From JACQCV01 sp964639675 (GTDB lineage: Bacteria > Patescibacteriota > Minisyncoccia > Phycocordibacterales > UBA12445): a stretch of 6,803 nucleotides of DNA. The stretch spans positions 1 through 6,803 of the forward strand of contig CAZXEK010000004.1 of the NCBI GenBank assembly GCA_964639675.1. Direction: 5' to 3'. Shown here piece after piece: positions 1 to 6,041 of this stretch. Positions within the stretch are counted from its first letter, which is position 1, and every line of letters starts with the position of its first letter. The notes under the pieces were generated by a model. It searched no databases. It was not told the DNA's origin and saw only the letters and a list, made by a program, of their open reading frames with translations. The position numbers and the translations under genes are program-made.

Positions 1-217
1 AATTTTTACCAAAAGACAAGGGATACTTTGTCACCTGTAAGAAACCAACGACCTCCTCATCTCTTTCTATCAAGTATCGCCAGAAAGACTTACCGAGACC
101 TATTTGCCACTCTCCATAAAAAGAATTCTGGGTTAATGGGATATCTTTACCATTACATAGGGCTTCATAATCTTTCCTACCTATTTCTTTAAATTTTGCT
201 TCTCTAAAGTTTTTCAT
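1..217 (-). CDS. FemAB-family peptidoglycan peptidyltransferase, N-terminal part (runs off left edge)
   Basis: The first 72 codons of a gene begin at an ATG (215-217) and stay open to the left edge, so the 3' end is missing. The visible protein holds a pattern of the FemA/FemB/FemX (MurM-like) N-terminal acyltransferase fold: PLTQNSFYGEWQ at residues 27-38, then LGKSFWRYLIERDEEVVGFL at 41-60 and QVTKYPL at 61-67. In known members these enzymes use aminoacyl-tRNA to add amino acids to the lipid II stem peptide at the inner face of the membrane, building the interpeptide bridge. It starts 14 bases after the PBP2 stop, so it is most likely the next gene of the same operon, which fits a role in cell-wall synthesis. 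No strong Shine-Dalgarno is seen (only an AAAAG-like stretch). The amino acid it transfers cannot be read from this fragment. Other GNAT-like acyltransferases are a less likely alternative. Confidence 0.72.
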   Translation of the reverse strand, partial: MKNFREAKFKEIGRKDYEALCNGKDIPLTQNSFYGEWQIGLGKSFWRYLIERDEEVVGFLQVTKYPLSFGKN

Positions 218-231
218 TTCTACTTTTAGAT

Positions 232-1902
232 TTATTTTATATACTCCGGGGTATTCTCAGCCATCCAGATTAATAGGTTCCTTATGGCAAGATTCGCGCC
301 GACAGTATTCTCCCGACTTCCCTTCTCCATCACTAAGGCAAAGGCAAATCTTGGATTTTCATAAGGAAAATATCCTATACCCCATGAATTAACAAGCTTC
401 TTGCTTATGCCAAGTTCAGCCGTACCAGTCTTAGCAGCCACTGTTACCTCGGGAATATTTAAAGCTCTAGCAGTACCGTCAGGATCTGTCACCCCCATCC
501 TCATCCCCTCCTTTACCACTTTAAATATCTCCTTAGAGATCTCGAGTTCACCATATTCTGTATTTTTACTTAGAAAAATTGTTGGCCTAATAAGTTTACC
601 GTCAGTAGCGAAGAGAGAAGCTACTCTCGCCATCTGAAGAGGAGTTACCAGAAATCCATACTGGCCGATAGAACTAATGTAAGTATCTCCGATACGCCAC
701 TTGTCACCCTTAAAATTTTTCGCTTTCCACTCTGGTGTCGGTATATTACCGTCACCCTCATTATCTAATTCTACATTAGTAGTGGTACCGAGACCAAACA
801 TTCTAGAATACTCACCCAACTTAGATATTCCCAATCCTTTCTGATCCTTATAGCCACCACCTAGAGCATAAAAGTAGACATCCGAAGATACTGCCAGGGC
901 CCGTCGCATGTCAACATAGCCGTGAGCCTTCCAATCCTTAAACACAGACTGCTTGTCGGGAAAAAACGGATTAGGAATAGAGATATATCCCTTACTATAA
1001 ATCTGCTTTTCAGGTGAAATAATCCCTTCGTTCAAAGCTGCTAGAGCAAATATGGGCTTCAAGATAGATCCAGGAGCATAGAGACCAGCGACGGCTCGAT
1101 TTAGAAATGGCTTATTTCTATCATTTAGATACTGGTTAATAAGCAACTCGTCGTCACCCTTAGACAAAACCCCCGGTTCATACTCTGGGTAACTTGTCAT
1201 TGTTAAAATCTCACCAGTCTTAACATCCATAATTACACCGGCACCAGCCTTAAATTTATACAGTATTGCTAAATTTTTTACATACTGATAAAACTGTTTT
1301 GTTACTCTTGAGTCGATAGACAAAAAAAGATTTTTTCCCGGATATCCAGGTTCATAAATATATTCTGATTGTACTTCCCCGTGAACATTAACCTCAACTA
1401 TCTCTTTCCCATCAATGCCCCTTAAAATGTCATTGTAGTTTTTTTCAACACCAGTCTTCCCTACTAAATCAACAGCTGTCGTTGTTGGAGACATATTAAC
1501 CTCTTCCTTATTTGGATATCCAACATATCCTATAAGGTGTGCTAAGCCGCTTTCCAAAATATAAGACCGTTCAATATTTTGAGTCCAAGCAAGTGGTATT
1601 TTGTTTCTATCATAAATAATACCTCGCGGAACAACCACCTTAACCTTTTTCAAACTATTAGATTCACTTCTTAATGCAAAATATTTTCCGGAAACTGCCT
1701 GTAAAAAGAAAGCTCGACCAATAAAAATACAGATGATGATGATAAAAAAAGATACCAATAAAGCAAAAGTTCTTTTGGGGATCGGCTTTTCTATTAGACC
1801 CTCAAATTGATCTACATCAAAGGCTGGTAAATTGCTTGAATCTAAAAGTGTCTGATCCGGATCAATATCAACTAAAAGATTTTTATTTTTTCTCCTAAAC
1901 AT
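232..1902 (-). CDS. mrdA: Penicillin-binding protein 2, elongation-specific peptidoglycan DD-transpeptidase
   Basis: A 556-residue class B penicillin-binding protein, the transpeptidase that cross-links peptidoglycan during side-wall elongation. Order of parts: a cytoplasmic tail of about 43 residues rich in Asp and Glu; one membrane helix at about 45-68; the start of the periplasmic dimerisation/pedestal region with RGIIYDRN at 93-100; then the transpeptidase domain. All three active-site motifs are present: SILK with nucleophile S279 and K282, SSD at 339-341 (the SxD form usual in PBP2), and KTGT at 491-494. A conserved block SIGQYGFLVTPLQMA lies near 411-425. The length is somewhat below the roughly 630 residues of E. 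coli PBP2. The ATG start overlaps the last 8 bases of mreD; there is only a weak AAGA upstream, so coupling to mreD translation is likely. FtsI/PBP3 is the alternative, but the position behind mreBCD and the SxD motif favour PBP2. Confidence 0.93.
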   Translation of the reverse strand: MFRRKNKNLLVDIDPDQTLLDSSNLPAFDVDQFEGLIEKPIPKRTFALLVSFFIIIICIFIGRAFFLQAVSGKYFALRSESNSLKKVKVVVPRGIIYDRNKIPLAWTQNIERSYILESGLAHLIGYVGYPNKEEVNMSPTTTAVDLVGKTGVEKNYNDILRGIDGKEIVEVNVHGEVQSEYIYEPGYPGKNLFLSIDSRVTKQFYQYVKNLAILYKFKAGAGVIMDVKTGEILTMTSYPEYEPGVLSKGDDELLINQYLNDRNKPFLNRAVAGLYAPGSILKPIFALAALNEGIISPEKQIYSKGYISIPNPFFPDKQSVFKDWKAHGYVDMRRALAVSSDVYFYALGGGYKDQKGLGISKLGEYSRMFGLGTTTNVELDNEGDGNIPTPEWKAKNFKGDKWRIGDTYISSIGQYGFLVTPLQMARVASLFATDGKLIRPTIFLSKNTEYGELEISKEIFKVVKEGMRMGVTDPDGTARALNIPEVTVAAKTGTAELGISKKLVNSWGIGYFPYENPRFAFALVMEKGSRENTVGANLAIRNLLIWMAENTPEYIK

Positions 1903-2164
1903 AAAATCTTAGATATCTTTTGAAGCTATTTAAAATTATATATAAAAAAATAAATGAGAGAAAAAACGTAAGCCTATTCACTGGCGACCCCCCGGATGGA
2001 ATCCCATAGAGTACATCATAGAGTAAGCCAAGAAAAATTAGCTCGTAGTATTTATCAAACAAAAAAAACAGGTAAAGAGAAAGGGATGCCCCAAGCCACC
2101 ATGGCGAAATTATAACAAAAATAAAAAGTATAACGTTACAAAAAACTCTACTCCAAATATTCAT
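1895..2164 (-). CDS. mreD: Short MreD-like rod-shape-determining membrane protein
   Basis: An 89-residue, very hydrophobic protein with probable membrane segments near residues 8-36 (perhaps two helices), 41-54 and 64-80. The segment FLGLLYDVLYGIP at 44-56 resembles the GLLxDxxxG signature of MreD, with D50 as the conserved acid. The position between mreC and PBP2 is the classic mreD slot. MreD is an inner-membrane partner of MreC and of the elongation machinery. Usual MreD proteins are about 160 residues with five or six helices, so this is roughly half length. It does not look broken: upstream its frame hits a stop at 2177-2179, its ATG overlaps the mreC end by 17 bases, and its TAG overlaps the PBP2 start by 8. 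The identification rests on context plus one motif, so the symbol is likely but not certain. Confidence 0.7.
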   Translation of the reverse strand: MNIWSRVFCNVILFIFVIISPWWLGASLSLYLFFLFDKYYELIFLGLLYDVLYGIPSGGSPVNRLTFFLSFIFLYIILNSFKRYLRFYV

Positions 2165-2969
2165 TGGCGGATGATTTTATTATGTGAACAAACCTCATTT
2201 TCTTAAGATTAACTGGGTATCTAATAAGCACCCTTTGTGAGGCGGTGCTCAAATCGACCTTGACATAACCCACAACCCCTAAAACGTATAATTCGATTCC
2301 AGGAATTAATATCTGCATCCCTTTTTTGATTGATATCCTGCTGGGTAATTCTATAGAAAAATTACCGCCACCGTAACCGTTCGCTACCGCATGCCAAACT
2401 TCGGTAGACGGTATTAAAACATTAGTCTGTATTCCACTGGCTGAATAGAGTCTAACCTTAGATGATTGCCCGAAAATCTGACTAATCTCGCCAAGTAAAA
2501 TATTGGGTCCATATATAACACGATCTCCAACCGAAACTCCATCAATTTTCGAAACATCAACAATTAAACTTTCGTAGGGCGGAACATTGGGCCCAGACAA
2601 AATATTGGCTAAAATCAAAGTTGATTTTGCCGGAACTTCTCTGCCCATTTGAACCATCAGCTCTTGATTTTGTTCTTTTAGGGAATAGGAAGCGTCAAGT
2701 TCCATCTTAATATTATCTAATTCGTAGCTAATCTTCTGATTCTCCTCCAGAAGTGCCTTCTTTGATCTAAAAAACAATCTGCCCTGACCCAAACTATCTT
2801 CTGCCCAATTCTCTAATCTCCACAATGGCAAAGCTACAAAAGAAAGAATATCAAAACCCTTATTTAAAATAAAATTTGAGAAAAAATAAAAAATAATTGC
2901 CACAAATAGAATGACGAGAAGAAATCGAGTGTTTTTTAAGCCCCTTAAATTATCTTGGCGGTAGCTCAT
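2148..2969 (-). CDS. mreC: Rod-shape-determining protein MreC
   Basis: A 273-residue bitopic membrane protein that links the cytoplasmic MreB filament to PBP2 in the periplasm. It has a short basic N-terminus, a membrane helix at about 14-36, a likely coiled coil at about 68-110 (EENQKISYELDNIKMELDAS and onward), and the C-terminal beta domain from about 115 to 265. MreC-type segments in that domain include SLIVDVSKIDGVSVGDRVIY (134-153), the NILLGEISQIFGQSSKVRLY stretch (156-175), a Gly-rich VANGYGGGNF (195-204), and KKGMQILIPGIELYVLGVVG (215-234). The length is normal for a compact MreC. The ATG at 2969 lies inside the end of mreB (20-base overlap) and no other start codon precedes the membrane helix, so the start is secure. 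No Shine-Dalgarno at proper spacing is visible, which suggests coupling to mreB translation. Confidence 0.94.
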   Translation of the reverse strand: MSYRQDNLRGLKNTRFLLVILFVAIIFYFFSNFILNKGFDILSFVALPLWRLENWAEDSLGQGRLFFRSKKALLEENQKISYELDNIKMELDASYSLKEQNQELMVQMGREVPAKSTLILANILSGPNVPPYESLIVDVSKIDGVSVGDRVIYGPNILLGEISQIFGQSSKVRLYSASGIQTNVLIPSTEVWHAVANGYGGGNFSIELPSRISIKKGMQILIPGIELYVLGVVGYVKVDLSTASQRVLIRYPVNLKKMRFVHIIKSSANEYLE

Positions 2970-4002
2970 CTTCGTTGTCTATCAAAACCTCTTTATATTT
3001 ATCCATATCTTCCAAAACAATACCCGTCCCTCTAACTACTGCGGTCAAGGGATCTTCTGCAACATAGACCGGGATACCGATCTCTCCCTCAAGAACCGCC
3101 TGAAGACCATGAATCATAGAGCCACCACCCACCATAACAACACCTCGATGCATAATATCAGAGACAATCTCTGGTGGAGTTGACTCCAAAACCTCTTTTA
3201 CAGAATTAACTAAAATAGTTAGCGAGCCAGATAGGGCCTCTCTAATATCTTTATCTGTAATTACTACCTCTCTTGGAAGTCCAGTCACAAGGTCGCGCCC
3301 CCTTATAGATGCCTCCATTGATAAATCCTGTTCGCATGCAGAACCGATGGCAATTTTTACATCCTCAGCTGTTTTCTCACCTAAAAGAATTTTAAACTCA
3401 TCTCGAACATAAGAGATTATATCTTCATTAAATTTATCGCCCGCCACCTTCAGATTTTTCGCCTTAACTATCCCCCCAAGAGAGATCACCGCGATATCTG
3501 TAGTTCCTCCACCTATGTCTATTATCATATTACCGACGGGATCTTTAACTGGTAGATGGATACCAATGGCCGCAGACATCGGCTCCTCGATAATTAAAAC
3601 ATCCCTAGCCCCAGCATTCATACCAGCATCTCTGACCGCTCGCCTCTCGACATTAGTAATACCAGACGGAACACCAATTAAAAGTCTGGATCTGATAATC
3701 TTCCTGCCACCAGCAATCTCAGCCTTCTTTATAAAATAAGAAAGCATCTCCTCTGTAACCTCAAAGTCAGAAATAACGCCATCCACCAACGGCCTCACGG
3801 CCACGATATGAGCTGGGGTTCTACCAATCATCTGTTTCGCCTCTTTACCAACAGCCACAATTCTTCCGGTTTTCTGATTTAGTGCCACAACCGAGGGCTC
3901 ATTGATTATAATTCCCTGACCACGCAGAAAAACCAAAGTATTGGCAGTGCCGAGATCGATACCAATATCGTTAAAAAGCATCCCGTAGAGTCGTTTAATC
4001 AT
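2950..4002 (-). CDS. mreB: Rod-shape-determining actin homologue MreB
   Basis: A 350-residue bacterial actin that polymerises with ATP on the inner membrane and directs wall elongation. The phosphate-1 loop is DLGTANT (16-22), the phosphate-2 loop DIGGGTTD (162-169), and the adenosine-binding motif VMVGGGSMIHGL (289-300). The IIEEPMSAAIG segment (137-147) carries the conserved Glu, and D162 the Asp, of the hydrolysis site. The N-terminus MIKRLYGMLF is short, basic and hydrophobic, like the membrane-targeting helix of Gram-negative MreB. Length matches the family (about 335-350). The ATG at 4002 overlaps the proS TGA in an ATGA arrangement. The only GG lies directly against the ATG, too close to act as a normal ribosome-binding site, so termination-reinitiation from proS is likely. 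FtsA or DnaK are excluded by length and by these motifs. Confidence 0.98.
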   Translation of the reverse strand: MIKRLYGMLFNDIGIDLGTANTLVFLRGQGIIINEPSVVALNQKTGRIVAVGKEAKQMIGRTPAHIVAVRPLVDGVISDFEVTEEMLSYFIKKAEIAGGRKIIRSRLLIGVPSGITNVERRAVRDAGMNAGARDVLIIEEPMSAAIGIHLPVKDPVGNMIIDIGGGTTDIAVISLGGIVKAKNLKVAGDKFNEDIISYVRDEFKILLGEKTAEDVKIAIGSACEQDLSMEASIRGRDLVTGLPREVVITDKDIREALSGSLTILVNSVKEVLESTPPEIVSDIMHRGVVMVGGGSMIHGLQAVLEGEIGIPVYVAEDPLTAVVRGTGIVLEDMDKYKEVLIDNEDELPPR

Positions 4003-5249
4003 CCTGTTAATTCTAAAAGCCCTTTAAGTGAAGTCACTTTTACCTCACCAGATTTCCGATTCTTTATCTCATACAGACCACTCTCTACTGTCTTCTTGCT
4101 AACAACAACTCTCCATGGAATACCAATGAGGTCAGAGTCTCCAAACTTTTCTCCCGCCCTAAGATCTCGATCATCATAAAGAACATTATTTTGGCCGAGT
4201 TTTTCATAAACTTCTTTGGCAAAACCTCTCACCCCATCATTATCCTTGCCACTAAGAATCTCCACGAGATGAAATCTAAAGGGTGCTACTGATTCTGGCC
4301 AAACAATCCCACTATCATCAGCAAAACTTTCAGCTACCACCCCCATTAAACGAGTCGTCCCAAGACCATAGCAGCCGACAACTGGATATCTGTTTTCACC
4401 ATTCCTATCCTTATAAGTAAACTCAAAGGCTTTCGGATATCGGTCGCCTAGATCGAAAACATTCCCTACTTCGGAAGCGACTGCCTCGTTCAATGCCGAA
4501 ACGTCACACCTTGGACAGATATCGGCCTTTTTTGTTTTAGCAATATTTAGATTTATACAATAATCACAATTTTCACAGTACAAAATATTATCTTCACCTG
4601 CCTCAGTAAGAACCATAAATTCGTACGAAATCTTTTGGCTAAAATTACCTCCTGACGCCTCTGTTACTTTCGCTACAAGACCTACGCGTTCATACACACG
4701 AAAGTATGCCATTTTTACTATTTCATAAAATCTCTCGAAGTCATCCTGCGACTCATGAAAGCTATACATATCTTTCATTCCGAATTCTCTACCACGCATG
4801 ATGCCCGACTTCGCTCGAAGTTCATCTCGATACTTTTGTCCTATCTGATATATTGCAACTGGTAAATCTTTGTACGATTGCACATATTCCTTAGCAATCG
4901 GATTAACAATCTCCTCCTCGCTTTGTCCCATCGCATAATCTTTATCGGTTCGGCTTTTTATTTTAAAAAGCACGTCTACTGTATCCCAAGCTCCTGTTTG
5001 CTTCCATGGCTCAGACGGATGTAGTGTTGACATCCTTGTCTCTTGTCCACCAATTTTATCCATCTCCTCGCGAATAATCTGTTCAATCTTTTTTAAAACA
5101 ATTAGTCCAAGTGGCAGATAAGAGTAGACACCGGACATCTCTTTGTGAATATAGCCTGCACGAATTAGCAAGCTGGCATTCTTAGATACTTCATCCTTCG
5201 GTACCTCCTTTCTTGTTTTAGTAAAAAGCTTAGATTGCAACATCGTCAC
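3999..5249 (-). CDS. proS: Prolyl-tRNA synthetase, bacterial type without the editing insertion
   Basis: A class II aminoacyl-tRNA synthetase that charges tRNA-Pro with proline in the cytoplasm. Motif 1 is around PLGLIVLKKIEQIIREEMDK (46-65), motif 2 is YRDELRAKSGIMRGREFGMK (140-159), and motif 3 is GCYGLGTTR with R300. The C-terminal anticodon-binding domain (about 322-412) includes LYDDRDLRAGEKFGDSDLIG (357-376). It has 416 residues against about 570 for E. coli ProRS. The roughly 180-residue YbaK-like INS editing domain between motifs 2 and 3 is missing; in its place CENC (225-228) and CPRC (245-248) form a likely zinc knuckle. The proline-loop TxE motif reads SEE (110-112). Start: GTG at 5249 sits 6 bases after GGAG (5256-5259). 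An in-frame ATG at 5243 (MLQSKLF, the more usual N-terminus) is 12 bases away, so GTG is preferred. It lies 34 bases after the nucleotidyltransferase and overlaps mreB by 4. Confidence 0.95.
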   Translation of the reverse strand: MTMLQSKLFTKTRKEVPKDEVSKNASLLIRAGYIHKEMSGVYSYLPLGLIVLKKIEQIIREEMDKIGGQETRMSTLHPSEPWKQTGAWDTVDVLFKIKSRTDKDYAMGQSEEEIVNPIAKEYVQSYKDLPVAIYQIGQKYRDELRAKSGIMRGREFGMKDMYSFHESQDDFERFYEIVKMAYFRVYERVGLVAKVTEASGGNFSQKISYEFMVLTEAGEDNILYCENCDYCINLNIAKTKKADICPRCDVSALNEAVASEVGNVFDLGDRYPKAFEFTYKDRNGENRYPVVGCYGLGTTRLMGVVAESFADDSGIVWPESVAPFRFHLVEILSGKDNDGVRGFAKEVYEKLGQNNVLYDDRDLRAGEKFGDSDLIGIPWRVVVSKKTVESGLYEIKNRKSGEVKVTSLKGLLELTG

Positions 5250-5255
5250 ATATTA

Positions 5256-5259
5256 CTCC
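5256..5259 (-). promoter_or_regulatory. Shine-Dalgarno of proS (GGAG)
   Basis: The minus strand reads GGAGTAATATGTGACGATG here. GGAG is the only clear Shine-Dalgarno in the whole operon. Its spacing is 6 bases to the GTG at 5249 and 12 to the in-frame ATG at 5243, so it favours the GTG start. An ATG at 5249-5251, 4 bases from GGAG, is out of frame and followed at once by TGA. Confidence 0.6.
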
Positions 5260-5283
5260 AAAATTTTTAATAAAGCAAAAAAA

Positions 5284-5961
5284 TTAGATAACTATCTTCT
5301 GTGCCCTTTTTAAATCTTCCAGATCCGCTATTGGATGCCAGAAAGAGGCTTGAATAATCTCAATCTTCTGACTAGATGCCAGCGAACCAATCATTGGTGC
5401 CAAAAGCTCTTCACCGCTTACACCGATAGAAACCGGTTCTTTGAAAATAGTATGATTCAATTTATAGACGCCAATGTTAGCCAGATCTCCACAAAAAACT
5501 TCCGGCTTCTCAACTATGTCCAAGAGAAAACCACCCTCATCTAAAATACATATTCCGAAACGCTCCGGCTGTCTAGTCTTATTAGCAAGCAAGCAGAGGC
5601 TAGAAGAAGATGCTACTTTCGCTAGATCCTTAGCACAATAAACATCGTCACCAGACACAACCAAAAAATCATCGCCCGCTAAAATATTTTCGGCCTGTGA
5701 AAGTGCATGAAAGGTACCCCTAGGCTCTAGTTGAATAACATATTTAATTCTGCGACCAGAAAAACTAGCCCCAAAATAGTGTCGTATTTTGTCCCCGAGC
5801 CATCCAACTACCAATACAATCTCATTAATCTGGTCTGGTAAAATAGACAAGGTGTATTCAAGTAGCGGTACACCGCGAAAATTCACCATGGGCTTAGGGA
5901 CTGTTTCTGTCAGAGGCTGCAATCTAGTACCCCGACCGGCTGCCAATATTACTGCTTTCAT
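5284..5961 (-). CDS. Sugar-phosphate nucleotidyltransferase (RmlA/GlmU/MurU-like)
   Basis: A 225-residue single-domain enzyme of the NTP-transferase family, which joins an NTP and a sugar 1-phosphate into an NDP-sugar plus pyrophosphate. The signature is complete: LAAGRGTRLQPLT (6-18) followed by VPKP (21-24), with G9, G11, R13 and K23 as nucleotide/phosphate-binding residues. Further family parts are QLEPRGT (77-83), the metal-site SGDD (103-106), VEKP (150-153), NIGVY (162-166) and a terminal W208-containing segment ending EDLKRAQ (215-221). There is no C-terminal hexapeptide-repeat acyltransferase domain, so it is not a bifunctional GlmU. The length resembles MurU or heptose-1-phosphate guanylyltransferases, but the sugar and the nucleotide cannot be decided. 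It is the first gene after the terminator at 5997-6030 and probably opens the proS-mre operon. No Shine-Dalgarno precedes its ATG. An envelope-sugar role is inferred only from the neighbours. Confidence 0.9.
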   Translation of the reverse strand: MKAVILAAGRGTRLQPLTETVPKPMVNFRGVPLLEYTLSILPDQINEIVLVVGWLGDKIRHYFGASFSGRRIKYVIQLEPRGTFHALSQAENILAGDDFLVVSGDDVYCAKDLAKVASSSSLCLLANKTRQPERFGICILDEGGFLLDIVEKPEVFCGDLANIGVYKLNHTIFKEPVSIGVSGEELLAPMIGSLASSQKIEIIQASFWHPIADLEDLKRAQKIVI

Positions 5962-5996
5962 AAAAAATATAACAAAACTTAAGGTTTAATTGTAAC
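5962..5996 (-). promoter_or_regulatory. Candidate operon promoter, possibly giving a leaderless transcript
   Basis: This A+T-rich stretch separates the terminator from the nucleotidyltransferase ATG and is the only intergenic place for an operon promoter. A -10-like TATATT covers 5966-5971; upstream, TTACAA (5990-5995) could be a poor -35 at 18 bases. A start about 7 bases after the -10 would fall at or beside the ATG (5959-5961), which would explain the missing Shine-Dalgarno. A+T-rich DNA yields such matches by chance, so this is tentative. Confidence 0.3.
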
Positions 5997-6030
5997 AAAA
6001 AACCCCGCTCCGCCAATTGGCAGATGCGGG
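5997..6030 (-). terminator. Rho-independent terminator of the right-edge gene
   Basis: On the minus strand CCCGC (6030-6026) pairs with GCGGG (6008-6004). After a small internal bulge (AT opposite A), CTGCC (6023-6019) pairs with GGCGG (6014-6010) with one T-G wobble. The loop is AATT, and after one more G the stem is followed by six T (6002-5997). It lies 11 bases after the stop of the upstream gene. The plus-strand side lacks a T tract, so it acts one way and marks the boundary between the right-edge gene and the cell-shape operon. Confidence 0.88.
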
Positions 6031-6041
6031 AGTTTGCTCTC

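Noticed and set aside
401..637. Plus-strand open frame opposite PBP2
   Set aside because: It is antisense to the conserved transpeptidase domain, has no recognisable motifs and no ribosome-binding site; a shadow.
1020..1070. Missing or altered PBP2 active-site motif
   Set aside because: SILK, SSD and KTGT are all present; SxD instead of SxN is normal for PBP2.
1853..1864. Short palindrome GATCCGGATC inside PBP2
   Set aside because: It encodes the DPDQ part of the tail, lies inside a gene, and a single 10-base palindrome is expected by chance.
3515..3739. Plus-strand open frame opposite mreB
   Set aside because: Antisense to conserved MreB core motifs; low-complexity translation typical of a shadow frame.
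5335..5989. Two short plus-strand open frames opposite the nucleotidyltransferase
   Set aside because: Both are antisense to the conserved enzyme and show no family features.
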